From Rosa chinensis (taxonomy: Eukaryota; Streptophyta; Magnoliopsida; Rosales; Rosaceae): a stretch of 64,000 nt of DNA. A model generated the notes under the pieces. The model saw only the letters and a program-made list of their open reading frames with translations. It was not told the origin of the DNA and ran no database searches. Shown one piece after another: positions 12,428 through 23,993 of the stretch; position 1 is the first letter of the stretch; every line of letters starts with the position of its first letter. A program made the position numbers and the translations under genes. The DNA lies in contig NW_020126818.1 of the NCBI RefSeq assembly GCF_002994745.2, positions 310,001-374,000 of the forward strand, read 5' to 3'.

Positions 12428-12470
12428 ACATTTTGCAGGGTTAAATTGTGAGGCTATTTCAGCCGCATCA
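12428..12470 (+). repeat. 3' LTR of element H, last 43 bp
   Basis: This continues the H LTR after element I and its TSD copy (12423-12427). It ends GGCTATTTCAGCCGCATCA, the same terminus as the 3' LTR of element C. Confidence 0.92.
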
Positions 12471-12662
12471 GGTGTCTAGGAAAGGGGACAACGTTCATAA
12501 CGGGTTCTTGGATTCAGAAGTGCATGCAAATGGGCGTAAACCACAATGTGGGAGTAGCCTATGCCAAAATGGATCCTACCTCTTGTGTTCGCCCTCCCCT
12601 ACCTGGCCATTTCAGTAAGGTTGCCCAAATGATGTAGGAGGGACTTTGTGTCTAGACGACTA
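12471..12662 (+). other. Leader fragment of element D (part of leader copy 1)
   Basis: It matches 21001-21192 in the leader of element E nearly base for base. The sequence resumes after F at 28859 with the segment that follows in intact leaders. GACTA (12658-12662) is the left TSD of F. Confidence 0.9.
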
Positions 12663-14360
12663 TGATACGGCTGAAATAGCCTCACAATTTAACCCTGCAA
12701 AATGTAGTTGTTAGTATAGGATAAGCAGGGATCGTTCAGTCCGGGGATTGTAGGGTACACCTACACAAAAAGGTCAATTAACAAATAAAAGAATAAAATG
12801 GGGGGTTTTGAATTTTGGTTCCTAATCTACTTAAAATAAAAACAAAACAAATAAACCTATATACAATGATCGACTTCCCTAACCTAGACCAATACCACTT
12901 GGAAATTACTAAGTGTAAAAACAGAAAATTCATTTCAACATGCTACAAAAATGTGCCCATCTTTAATGCCTAGATAAGAGCTCAAATGAAAAGCCTCAGC
13001 GGATCAATCCACTTATCTGATTCATTCTAATGTAGGCATGGATCGGAAAAGTCCTTACCAAGCCTAATACTACTAAATTTCGAAAACACTCAGCGTTATT
13101 CTCTTAACTAGTAGTATTATCTAACCCTCGAATCAACTCACACGTGCAAATTAACCATTAGACATAGAATTTAACACGTAATTTCCAGAATCGTTTAACC
13201 ATTGAACATAGTTTTTACCACTTTTTAGAACTAATTGCTACTTGTTTAACTCAGCGCCTTAACAAATAACAATTACTCTTGGCAAATTAAGCAAACACAC
13301 AAGAACTCTCACCGTTATTCTAGCATGCAAACTTATGAACCTAACTCTGAAAATTACCTAAACACGTAAAAGGGCACAAGATTGTAACATGCATCATAAA
13401 AGAATTCTCGAAATTAACTCAATAATAAACTGAAAATCTCAAAAATATTAATAAAAATATTCTGAAAATTTCATGTCTCCAATTACACAACTCACAAATT
13501 GAAACACACAAAACCGAAACAAAAATTATAAGTAGAGTCATAGTTACACTGTGAAGCTTTCCTCAGCGGCTTAGCAACAAGGTGATGAACTCGTCTCTGC
13601 TTTGGTGGTGGAGCGTCCTTGACTCAGCGCCTAAGAGCTTTGTAGATTGATGGATGGATGGTGTCACGGTCTTGTAGGAGATGGAGGTTTAAGGAGTGAA
13701 TTGGGTAGTCTTGGAATGATCTTGGCTGGGAAGTGATGCAAATTCAGTTCTGGACGTTGCCTATTTATAGGGGAGCATTGGTTGGCTTTCCCAACTGAAA
13801 CGTCTCCTTTATGGCCTTAACTCCTCTCATAATGGGGCAATTCTTTTAATTTCCAAGCTGAAACGTCTTTCTCTTTTTTTTTCCAGCTGAAACATCTTTC
13901 TCTTTTATTCCTCAACTGAAAACGTCTTTCTCTTATTTATCTTCCAGCTGAAACGTCTTTTCTCCTTTATTTATTTTTCAGTTGAAACATCATTTTCTTT
14001 TATTCCTCAACTGAAAACGTCTTTCTCCTTTATTTCCCTTCTTCATTGCTTGGTCAACCTGATTTAATAAAGGGCACAAAATTAAATTCTTTTAGAGAAA
14101 ATAAAAGAAACTAAAACAATTTAATTTCAGAAAAATACACCCATAAATTCTCTCTTAAGGCCCACAGATTAGCATGACGGTGAGGAATCCTGATCCCGCT
14201 AGGATTCTTCATGAATTTTGCGTTTTCTGCCTATTTCACGCCAAACACTCCACAAGACTCTTGAAATGACTCGATGACTCAAAACACGAAACTTAAGGGA
14301 GAAACAAGGCTAAAATGGAGCACATACTCATTAATATCGTCGCACATTGTGCTCCTATCA
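12663..14360 (-). repeat. 3' LTR of element F (delta class)
   Basis: 1698 bp; in sense orientation it starts TGATAGGAGCACAATGTGCG and ends GCCGTATCA. The TATA box (sense TATAAATA) is at 13762-13769. About six units with CAGCTGAAACGTCTTTCTC in window orientation lie at about 13790-14035, just upstream of the TATA box. The distal U3 (about 14040-14200) is unlike the other LTR of the same element. Confidence 0.93.
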
Positions 14361-14378
14361 ACTAACTACCCCACACTT
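14361..14378 (-). other. Polypurine tract of element F
   Basis: In sense it reads AAGTGTGGGGTAGTTAGT directly before the 3' LTR. It shows that this LTR is the 3' end on the minus strand. Confidence 0.8.
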
Positions 14379-16165
14379 AGCTTTTGCTAGTCCCTTAGCA
14401 AAACAAAAATACAAAACAAAACAAAGACTCAACGAAAAGCAAGTAAATGACTCTATTGCTCCTAACTGTTGTCTCAGAGACTCCAAACTCATGGCTTTCA
14501 CGTTAAACAGTTAATCAAAATCGCATAGATAATTCCATGGTTAATAAACATGTGACATTCATATGACTAAGCAAGATATGGAGAACTTAAGTTATACATT
14601 GAATGATAGCACGTTTCGAACAAGTCCAATCCAAACTCACAAGGCATACTCTCGATTTTTCTCTCAGAAATGGCTATGGTTAAAAGCTTCACTCTCAAGT
14701 ATATGCAAGAGAATAAATTGTAAGGCAACAAACAGCTTGCATATTTCATCAATAAACGCATTTTGTGAAGAATTTTTAAAGACCTCATGAAATGACTAAG
14801 TGCACAAATGGACCTAAACCATAAGCTCGACTGCGTACCTGACTCCACTAACCAAAGGCTGCCCATCTCAAGGATCAAGTCAGCACTTAAAACAGGTTGT
14901 AATGGGGCTAAGCTAGGGTTTTCGAAATGAAGATTAAGGATACAAAAATCCAAAGGACCTAGCAGAGCATATAAGGACCACCTTATGTCATCATTTTTGT
15001 AGACCAAATATCATTGTTTTGGGCCAAACCTTCATTCTAACCAACATGGGAATGGACAAAGGCATAATTTTCAACTTTGAGCCTTCTACAAATTTGAAAG
15101 TCCAAAACCACACTTCAACAATTTCCCAAGAGTTTTCTTTTCAATTTTTCTTCTCTTTTGCCGTTTTTCTTTCTTTCTTTCTTTTTTTTTTTTTTTTTTT
15201 TTCATTTTCTTTCATTCATTTTTCACGGCAATCTTCTTTCTTTTTTCTTGGTTTTTCCCCCACCCCACACTTGTCCTTCATCGTCACCCCTACACACTAT
15301 GTCATGCTCTACTAAGTCCCTAAGACAACGGTAGAGATATCCTATACTAAGCTCATGGTAGGGTAGTGAGGGTGATGAAACAAAGGTTTTCAACGTAGGC
15401 TCAAAGGGGTTCATTCTAAGGAGTCCCACGACGGGCACAGTTAGGGACACATCCTTGTTTGGCTATGGTGGTTACCCTAATGCCTTCTATCCTATCCAGG
15501 ATCAGTGCATATTATGGCATACAAGTTTTGACAGTCACAACAGCCGAGTTCTAGTACTCTCTAGTCCATTAAAATCTACGGCACATGATCATTGGATTTT
15601 CAAAGAATGATGAGGTTTTGCAAATACAGCCATGAAATTATGAATTTATCAATAAGCACTCGAAAAGAAGGTATTTTAGCTCAACAGCTCACTTAGGGTC
15701 AAATGAATCAGACTTAATCCTAGCATGCTTAATGAACCAAGTTACAATCCTATCTCAAATCTTCATACAAGCATCACAACGTTGATTAACCACAGAATTC
15801 AATTAAGTCCTATTTCGATTGTGAAAACCTTCAGCCATGAATTCAGAGACATGTTCATCCTAGACGTTAGGAGCATCCTAAGACTCAAACAAACAAAAAG
15901 ACTCTAAAACCAACATTTTTTTTTTTTTTTTTTAAAACTGAAAATATTCTGAAAATAAATGTGTAAACCCACCCCACACTTAGAATCTACATTGTCCTCA
16001 ATGTAGGCAAAAAAATATGGTATATAGACCCTAAATGTGGGGGGCTACGAAAATAAGGGAAAGGTAAAACCAACAAACAAAGACACAAGTACAATTCAAC
16101 CTAAGCAAGTGAAGGGATAGAAATGTCAAACTCTCGTTGATGGCTCCTCCACAGCTTCGATTGAA

Positions 16166-16217
16166 ATGGGTTGCCTCCCATGCAGCGCTTAATATTTATA
16201 GTCCTTCAGCCTGAACT
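16166..16217 (-). promoter_or_regulatory. 3' hairpin module HP1-AGCGCT-HP2 (element F)
   Basis: In sense, HP1 pairs AGTTC (16213-16217) with GGACT (16200-16204), kept by one G-U pair. AGCGCT is at 16184-16189. HP2 pairs ATGGG (16177-16181) with CCCAT (16166-16170). Confidence 0.6.
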
Positions 16218-17324
16218 CTTCTCCTTGTTCACACGTGCTCATTCCTTGGGTCAAGTGTTAGTAACATATTTGTTAGGAATACAAACATTATGCCTTTCCT
16301 ACTTTCTAAGTTACTTTTACATTTACATACTTAGGTACTGGAACAGAGGACCTCGGTGTGCAATGAGACTATAGAACAGCTACCCTCGACAAAGTCATGT
16401 TTAATCCGATATACCTAAAACATGTCACACATCATTTTTTTTTTTTTTTGATTTATTATTTATTATAAACATAGTTAATATCTCAATTGATTCCAAGTTG
16501 TAAATCGAGCCCAATAGAAACCACTACTATTGGTGAGATACGATATAGGGATAGTCGCCCAGACATAAGTCTCTTTCCTTTGTTTCAGAAGGCCGAATGG
16601 CCAGATTAAGAGGTAAGTGAGAGGGAGGACTCATTTTAGTGATACTACGGAGGCTACTCCCTCATTGAGGTTTAGGCCCCTATCGGCTACTCCCACATAG
16701 TGGTTTACGCTCATTCTATAGTATCTCTGAGATCCAATTGAACCCATCACCCAGGGTCTCAACCTAAGACACCATCCGTATGCGCCCCTTACTCAGCTGG
16801 GAAATTAACTAATGTGTTAGACCGTTCTCCAAGTGCTAATAAAGGCCGCCCTCAACCTCAAGAGACCTTAGCAAGGTACTAATGAAGGGTTTAGGCCAAT
16901 ATTAACAAAAGGGCCCTTGTCTACTCATACGATTTTACACACTTACAATAATTAAGTATTTAGCTAAATTCATAACCTAAGTATATTAATCTAAGTGAAA
17001 CACATTCAATTTACAACATACTAAAAAAAAAAACTCATTCTACAATTTACAATATATAATTTACAACATGCTGAAAAAAAAAATCTAAGTGAAACACATT
17101 CAATTTACAATATGGTTAAAAAAAAAAATTCTACAAATTGTACAACAATGATAAAAGACATGCTTAATTTTGTAACACTCATAAAACTTAAACTAAATCA
17201 CAATTAAAACATGGCCTAACCGAAATCGCAATTTGTCACCATTCCACAAGTGTAGTACAAAAATTAGCATGCATTTTATATACAACAAAATCGATGACAC
17301 TTTAAGTGCAAGGGATTTTAACAA

Positions 17325-17342
17325 TCCCCGGCAACGGCGCCA
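17325..17342 (-). other. Primer-binding site of element F, tRNA-Asp
   Basis: The window strand reads as the tRNA-Asp 3' end, TCCCCGGCAACGGCGCCA. The U5 segment (17426-17436) is an exact 11-base complement of the PBS 3' part plus flank (17321-17331). Confidence 0.9.
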
Positions 17343-17347
17343 AAAAT

Positions 17348-18318
17348 TGATGCGACTGAAATAGCCTCACAATTTAACCCTGCAAAATGTAGTTGTTAGT
17401 ATAGGATAAGCAGGGATCGTTCAGTCCGGGGATTGTAGGGTACACCTACACAAAAAGGTCAATTAACAAATAAAAGAATAAAATGGGGTGTTTTGAATTT
17501 TGGTTCCTAATCTACTTAAAATAAAAACAAAACAAATAAACCTATATACAATGATCGACTTCCCTAACCGAGACCAATACCACTTGGAAATTACTAAGTG
17601 TAAAAACAGAAAATTCATTTCAACATGCTACAAAAATGTGCCCATCTTTAATGCCTAGATAAGAGCTCAAATGAAAAGCCTCAGCGGATCAATCCACTTA
17701 TCTGATTCATTCTAATGTAGGCATGGATCGGAAAAGTCCTTACCAAGCCTAATACTACTAATTTTCGAAAACACTCAGCGTAATTCTCTTAACTAGTAGT
17801 ATTATCTAACCCTCGAATCAACTCACACGTGCAAATTAACCATTAGACATAGAATTTAACACGTAATTTCCAGAATCGTTTAACCATTGAACATAGTTTT
17901 TACCACTTTTTAGAACTAATTGCTACTTGTTTAACTCAGCGCCTTAACAAATAACAATTACTCTTGGCAAATTAAGAAAACACACAAGAACTCTCACCGT
18001 TATTCTAGCATGTAAACTTATGAACCTAACTCTGAAAATTACCTAAACACGTAAAAGGGCACAAGATTGTAACATGCATCATAAAAGAATTCTCGAAATT
18101 AACTCAATAATAAACTGAAAATCTCAAAAATATTAATAAAAATATTCTGAAAATTCCATGTCTCCAATTACACAACTCGCAAATTGAAACACACAAAACC
18201 GAAACAAAAATTATAAGTAGAGTCATAGTTACACTTTGAAGCTTTCCTCAGCGGCTTAGCAACAAGGTGATGAACTCGTCTCTACTATGGTGGTGGAGCG
18301 TCCTTGACTCAGCGCCTT
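17348..18318 (-). repeat. 5' LTR of element F, U5/R side (delta class)
   Basis: It matches 12663-13633 closely. It is interrupted by element E after GCCTT (18314-18318) and continues at 28203. Confidence 0.93.
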
Positions 18319-20633
18319 TGATAGGAGCATTTTAATGCGACGTTTTACTTGCTTTTCCCTGCATTTTCTGCGTTATTTCCTTAATAAAACCCTGTTTAGG
18401 AAAGTTTCCATTCTTTGATTGGGAAAGTTCCTATTTGTAGAAAGTTTCTATTTTTGTAGTTTCTATTTATCATTTTTAGTAAGTTTCCATTTTCAGTAGT
18501 TTCTATTTTTCATTTTTAGAAAGTTTCCCATTTTCAGTTTAGGAAAGTTGCCATTTTTCATTTTAGGAAAGTTTCTATTTTTCTTATTAGTTTCTATTTT
18601 CAGGACCTCCGAGCTAAAAAGTGGAAATGAACTCACAAATGGAAAGAGGAGCTTGCGAAAGTCAAGGGGAGCAAAGATGAAGAACAATGAGCCACAGAAA
18701 TGAGCAGAAATGAAGAAAAGAAGTTTTCCTGGTCCAACCAGGAAACCCTGCGAAAAGGAGGAAAGCTTACCTATGAAGTTTCCAACATTATCATGAACTT
18801 TAAATGGAAAAATGAAGTGTTATGACGTTGGAAGGTGACAAGGCTTGAAGTTAAAGCAACAAGGCCCAAGAACTCTCAAGAATGAAGTGGATTTTCGGCA
18901 AATGGATCAAAGGCCCATTAAGCCCATGCAAGTAGGGTTTATGACGCATGAATAAACCCTAGGGGAGAATTTGCCGTCCAAAGCAAGAGAGAAACAAGGA
19001 AGTTGGCGTTAAAAATCAGAAAATAAGAAGAGATTTTCTAGGGAGATTTTCTAGGGCTATTTTTATGGAAAGAAAATACTTGGAGATAAACCCTAGAGAT
19101 ATTATTGCCGTGGAATTCCAAGAGGAAAAGAAGGAATTGCCGTGAATTAAAGAAGAAACCCTAGAGAATTCGGCAAGGAGAGATTCAAGGGAGAAATAAA
19201 AGGAAAGAGAAAAAGGTGGAGACCAAGAAAAGCTCAAAAGAAGTCTAGATACATTCCTATATTCCCTAAAGGAATTTTGGCCGAATTTAAAGTATAAAAT
19301 CAGAATATTATCAAGGGAATTTCGGCCAAGATTGTTAGGGAATTAAATGGAATTTTGTGATTGGTTGAACCATCTCATAGGGCTTATTTGGCAAGATATT
19401 ATTGGAGGAAATTATGTGGAATTTTCAGATTAATTCCATAAGGTTTACACGGCTTGGAGAGCAAGGAGGACGTCCCCTATATAATCTCCCCTCTTCTCAA
19501 CGTTTTGGAGTTCCCACTTTTGCGTTTACACTTTGAGAAAAAAATCAGAAAACTCTCTCTAGCTTAGCCATGCTCTTCTCCATCCTCTAGGGCAACCACG
19601 AAGTTCAAGCAAGGCCAAGGAAGAAGAGGACAAGCCGTGCACATCATCCATCACCATCCTTGAAGATTGCTTTCGAAATTCAAGAGACCATTCATCACTT
19701 CATTCATCTCATCTTCATCACGGTGTAATCCGATTCTCCTTGTAACCTTTGCTTTGTAATTTTCGTTGGTTTTGCCCTAGTTGACACACATGTTTGAACA
19801 AGTGTTGTTTTCTGAAATTTTATGATTAATTGTTAATTTTCAGATTCATATATTGCGATTTATGGTTGCTTTTGTGTGAGTGTTTGATTAAATTTGCATG
19901 ATAGATAACTTTTGTATTTTAATCTTATGTGGTTGCAAACACTTAGGGTTTTGATATAATTGGTGCTACGAATTTAAGAACATGAATCAACTTTTTGGTT
20001 TTGTGTTCTTGAATCAATAAGTAGTAAAGGTTTTGTACAAAAACCGAATTTAATCAAAGAAGATTGCAATTAGGTGGACTTTTTCATACTAAGTTGCACA
20101 TTTGAGTTGATAGCCTTTCTAGGTGCTTAATGCGTTAAACATGACATGATTGACTAGCTTTCTAGGGTTTGATTGCATGTTTGATAGGATTAATCTAGGT
20201 GCTTTCGCTTAGGTTAATTAGCATTGAAAGTAAAATATGGGAAATTGTTTGCTTTTGAACGTTTCACATGATCAACTCCTCTTGCATGACTATGATGAAC
20301 AATGATGAACTTGAATCAATTTTAATCATGAGTTTCGACTTTGATCTTTGTTCTTACATTCCATTTATATTTTTATGTTTTTGCGTTTTTAATTATTTAG
20401 TTAGCTTTTATTTTCGAAAATAGAAAACCAAAATCAAAAATCCCCCCTTTTTCGTAAATATGTATATATTTTGTTTTATTTTTGTAAATATTATACTTTG
20501 TTTTAATTTTAATTGTTTAATTGTTTGATAATGACAGGTGTACCCTCAATCCCCGGAATAGAACGATCCCTACTTACTTTATACTACTAATGACATTTCA
20601 GGGTTAAATTGGTCGCTTCCCAAGAGCGCATCA
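18319..20633 (+). repeat. 5' LTR of element E (beta class)
   Basis: TGATAGGAGC to GCGCATCA. U3 repeats with GAAAGTTTC lie at about 18398-18600. The TATA box TATATAAT is at 19478-19485. U5 has TCAATCCCCGG (20546-20556) and a CGCTT/GAGCG terminal hairpin (20614-20628, one G-U pair). Confidence 0.96.
19478..19485 (+). promoter_or_regulatory. TATA box of the element E 5' LTR
   Basis: TATATAAT follows a CCCC run and precedes a CT-rich stretch. It sits at the place of the TATA boxes in all the other LTRs, so transcription should start about 30 bases downstream. Confidence 0.6.
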
Positions 20634-21426
20634 ATTTTTGGCGCCGTTGCCGGGGAATGAAAAATCATTTGTCATATTGTGAATAATATGTGTTTTGTTT
20701 ATATTGTGACCGAAAAAAAAAAAAAAAAAAATTACTTGTTAATTATTTTGTTGATAATTGTCGAAAATTAGTAGATTAATTACTTAGGTTGATTATTTAT
20801 ATTGTTGAATACGAATTTTAATTGTGAGTTGTAAATTAAAGAAGGAATAGGTGAAGTCGTGTTTATTAATATTGGCCTAAACCCCTTATTGGTACCTAGT
20901 CCAGGTCCCTTAAGGTTGAGGGCGGCCTTTATTAACATTCATTGAACTGTCTTCACACTTAGGACCTTTTATATCCAAGTAAGTATAGCCTATGTGGGAT
21001 GGTGTCTAGGAAAGGGGACAACGTTCATAACGGGTTCTTGGATTCAGAAGTGCATGCAAATGGGCGTAAACCACAATGTGGGAGTAGCCTATGCCAAAAT
21101 GGATCCTACCTCTTGTGTTCGCCCTCCCCTACCTGGCCATCTCAGTAAGGTTGCCCAAAGGATGTAGGAGGGACTTTGTGTCTAGACGACTATACTTGGG
21201 CCGCACGTCCTCTTGATTTACCGCTTGGAATTGAATTTGAAATCAATGATATATATATAACAAATGAAAATATTGTGATTCACTAAGGTATATTGGATTA
21301 AACATAGTCTTGAAAAGGGTAGCTGTTTCAGTCCCATTGCACATCGAGACTCACTGTTCCCGTACCTAAGTGTTGAGAATAATTGTAAAGAAAAGGAAGA
21401 AAAACATATATTTGTAAGTATTTTCG

Positions 21427-21472
<46 letters not shown>

Positions 21473-22360
21473 AGTGTACAAAGTGTGACGTTTGTTTGTT
21501 TGAAAGTTTTGTACAAATTGTGTCTAATCTTGTTATACAAAAGAAATTTAAAGAATTAATTGTAAATATTGTTAAATTCTTGATTGTTATAAGTGTGTAA
21601 AATCGTATGAGTAGATAAGGGCCCTTTTGTTAATATTGGCCTTAACCCTTCATTAGTGCCTCTCTAAGGTCTTTTGAAGTTGAGGGCGGCTTTTATTAGC
21701 ATTTGGAGAACTGTCTAACACATGAGTTCTTTCCAAGCTGAGTAAGAGGCATATAGGTGGTGTCTTAGGTTGAGACCCTGGGTGATGGGTTCAAATTGGA
21801 TCTCAGAGATACTATAGACCGTGCGTAAACCACAATGTGGGAGTAGCCAATAGGGGCCTAAACCTCAATGAGGGAGTAGCCTCCGTAGTGTCACCAAAAT
21901 GAGTCCTCCCTCTCACTTATCTCTTAATCTGGCCATCTAGCCTTCTGAAACAAAGGAAAGTGACTTATGTCTAGGCGACTATCCCTAGATCGTATCTCAC
22001 CAATAGTAGTGGTTTCTATTGGGCTCGACTTACAACTTGTAATCAATTGAGATATTAACTTTATTTTGTAAAGATAATAAGATACTTGAACATATCCTCC
22101 ACTTGTAAAATGTGTGTTTTGTACATTTTATACTTGTATAAACTTCTTACGTGGTCTATTTGTGAAAAGATTGTGGATAGTTTGTAATTTATACTTCTCT
22201 TTATACTTGTATAAATCATAAATAGTAAAGTCGTGAATAGTAACTTGTGAATAGTGACTCGTGAATAGTAAGGTTGATGTATAAATCACTAATTTGTAAT
22301 TAACTCACTTTATACTTTGCTAACTTCTTTGAATTTTGATGATGTTCAGGATTCCTATGA
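20634..22360 (+). other. Leader of element E
   Basis: PBS, an 18-base A run near 20714, leader copy 1 (about 20868-21240), a 44-base A run (21427-21470), leader copy 2 (about 21605-22040), then several short GTGAATAGT-type repeats (about 22220-22280). It ends with a splice-acceptor-like stretch (TGATGATGTTCAG, AG at 22348-22349) and a 6-codon uORF (22357-22377) that overlaps the gag start. Confidence 0.85.
20639..20656 (+). other. Primer-binding site of element E, tRNA-Asp
   Basis: TGGCGCCGTTGCCGGGGA, 5 bases after the LTR end. It is complementary to the plant tRNA-Asp 3' end. Confidence 0.92.
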
Positions 22361-23926
22361 ATGACCGAGCCTTTTAGATCCTCTACACTAAAGGAAATTG
22401 AAGCAAGGCTCGCTCGCTTGAAGGGTCCTTCACTTCTTGAGCACACAAGCCCTTCCCCTTCAACATACAAAGAGTACACATTTAACGAGCAAGGGAAGCG
22501 GACTTACTTTTCTGAGGAGTCTACATCACCTACACCAAGTCCATCTCCTCCTTCACGTTCACCTTCACCTGTGATTTCGTCCAATTCTACACCACCACCT
22601 TCACCACCACCTGAAGAAGTCGAAGAAGAGAGAATGGCATCTATTAGGGAACTCTCCGCCGCAACTGTTGAAGGAGGACCCCCTACAGGCATAGTATACC
22701 CTGCCCCTGCAGCTGGAAGACAGGCAGAGTTCGAGCTAAAGAGTGGATTGTTGCACAAGCTCCCTATCTTCCATGGACTTAATATGGAGGATGCTAACAA
22801 GCACGTACGAGAATTCCAATCTGTTTGTGCAAACATGCAACCACAAGGGGCGGATGAAAACCTTCTTAAGATGAGAGCATTTCCATTCTCTCTAGCTGAT
22901 AGAGCCAAGGATTGGCTATATGAACTTCCTGCAGGACGTATCACATCATGGGAAACAATGAGAAAAGCCTTCCTGGAGAAATACTTCCCAGCTTCAAAGG
23001 TCATCACACTCAGGAAGAAGCTTAGTGGAATAGAGCAAGCTCATGATGAGTCCTATGCTGCCTACTATGAGAGGTTCAATTCCTTACTTGCACAATGTCC
23101 TCAACATCAGATGAAGGATGAGACCCTACTCACATGTTTCTACGAAGGACTCTTACCCTTGGAAAGGCAAATGTTGGATGCTGCAGCTGGTGGAGCTTTT
23201 GTGGATAAGTCACCTGCGGTTGGGAAGGAACTTATAGCTAATCGTGCCCTAAACTCCCAACAGTATGAGGGTGTGAGACAACCCACTCGTAGGGTAAATG
23301 AGGTGAGCACTAGTCCTGCCATTGCGGATCAATTGAGCAAACTCACCCTTCTTGTGAACAAGGTGGCGACTACTCAAGGCCATGGAGGACCCTCTGCTTG
23401 TGGGGTATGCTTTACTCAAGGACATCCTACGGATCAATGTCCTCAACTGAGTGAGAATGGTGGTTGGGAGTCTGTGAATGCTATAGGAGGCTATCAAGGG
23501 AACCAAGGGGGCCCCCCACGTCCAAGGTATGATCCATATTCGAATACCTATAACCCTGGATGGAGGGACCACCCCAACTTCAAATGGACCAACAATGAAA
23601 ATGTTCAGAACCCTCTTGGTGGCAGTTTCCAACGTCCTCAAGGACCTCCCTATCAAAGACCTTACATGCCTCCTCAACACAACGTAGGGAATTCCAATTC
23701 TCACTATGATAAGACGATAGAGGCATTGACTAATTCCACGCAGGCATTGACTAGTGCCACACAGACTTTGCTTCAAGGACAACAGACCAATGCCAAGGAC
23801 ATTGCAGAGCTCAAGAAGCAAATGGGACAAGTGGTGGACTTCATGACCAAGTTTCATGAGAGTGGTAAGCTTCCGAGCAACACAATTCCAAACCCAAAGG
23901 GAGGCTTTGAAGGTTCCACCAACTGA
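22361..23926 (+). CDS. gag: Gag polyprotein, intact, not fused to pol
   Basis: 521 residues. Order: a short basic start, a Pro/Ser-rich segment (about 57-85), the retrotransposon Gag core (about 125-300; conserved DRAKDWLYELPAGRITSWE and the region with FLEKYFP), and a CCHC zinc knuckle CGVCFTQGHPTDQC from residue 347. A Gln/Pro/Asn-rich tail and a heptad-like TQALTSATQTL segment (about 450-475) follow. Gag forms the virus-like particle and binds genomic RNA through the knuckle. In element B the homologous frame runs on into protease; here it stops after about 9 novel residues and enters the 3' region directly. The ATG has a weak context and is overlapped by an upstream mini-ORF. The frame is intact and could be expressed. 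Confidence 0.95.
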   Translation: MTEPFRSSTLKEIEARLARLKGPSLLEHTSPSPSTYKEYTFNEQGKRTYFSEESTSPTPSPSPPSRSPSPVISSNSTPPPSPPPEEVEEERMASIRELSAATVEGGPPTGIVYPAPAAGRQAEFELKSGLLHKLPIFHGLNMEDANKHVREFQSVCANMQPQGADENLLKMRAFPFSLADRAKDWLYELPAGRITSWETMRKAFLEKYFPASKVITLRKKLSGIEQAHDESYAAYYERFNSLLAQCPQHQMKDETLLTCFYEGLLPLERQMLDAAAGGAFVDKSPAVGKELIANRALNSQQYEGVRQPTRRVNEVSTSPAIADQLSKLTLLVNKVATTQGHGGPSACGVCFTQGHPTDQCPQLSENGGWESVNAIGGYQGNQGGPPRPRYDPYSNTYNPGWRDHPNFKWTNNENVQNPLGGSFQRPQGPPYQRPYMPPQHNVGNSNSHYDKTIEALTNSTQALTSATQTLLQGQQTNAKDIAELKKQMGQVVDFMTKFHESGKLPSNTIPNPKGGFEGSTN

Positions 23927-23941
23927 GGAGAAGAGGAAACC

Positions 23942-23993
23942 ACGTCTAGGCTGAGAAGACGTTAAAACCAAGCGCTACTTGGGAGGCAACCCA
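23942..23993 (+). promoter_or_regulatory. 3' hairpin module HP1-AGCGCT-HP2 (element E)
   Basis: HP1 pairs ACGTCT (23942-23947) with AGACGT (23957-23962), AGCGCT is at 23971-23976, and HP2 pairs TGGG (23980-23983) with CCCA (23990-23993). Confidence 0.6.

Larger units (their letters stand above)
4313..12470 (+). mobile_element. Element H: 3' end of an Athila-like element, interrupted by element I
   Basis: Only the tail is visible: 98 bp of internal sequence with the polypurine tract (4313-4410), then the 3' LTR split by element I (4411-6177 and 12428-12470). After 12470 the sequence is leader DNA of element D; intact copies of that leader read straight through GGTGT, so the TSD of H should be GGTGT (12471-12475) with its partner off-window. 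The internal part of H also contains element A. Confidence 0.88.
14361..17347 (-). other. Non-coding interior of element F
   Basis: Read on the minus strand: PBS (17325-17342), A-rich stretches (about 17020-17130), leader copy 2 (about 16480-16940), hairpin module (16166-16217), polypurine-like tracts and the PPT. The longest frames (146 codons at 14567-15007 and 75 codons at 15223-15450, minus) have no recognisable domain. The 75-codon frame has a similar counterpart in element C (58830-59063), but the DNA of coding relatives shows the same conservation with the frame broken. Confidence 0.86.

Noticed and set aside
4411..12470. Solo LTR instead of element H
   Set aside because: The 98 bp before it contains a polypurine tract and family-specific interior sequence, so it is a 3' LTR of a larger element.
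14567..15007. 146-codon minus-strand frame in F as a real gene
   Set aside because: No domain, and in the sister element C only the last part of the frame stays open.
17321..17347. Possible tRNA-Asp gene
   Set aside because: Only the 3' 18 bases of tRNA-Asp are present, at the position of the primer-binding site next to an LTR; no cloverleaf is found upstream.
22504..23007. 167-codon antisense frames opposite the Gag N-terminal part in D, E, B and G
   Set aside because: A shadow of the Pro/Ser-rich coding strand; low-complexity composition and no independent support.
23249..23971. 240-codon minus-strand frame opposite gag in E, repeated at 42803-43525 in G
   Set aside because: It lies antisense to the real gag, with no domain. 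Its repetition only reflects the near identity of the two gag genes.
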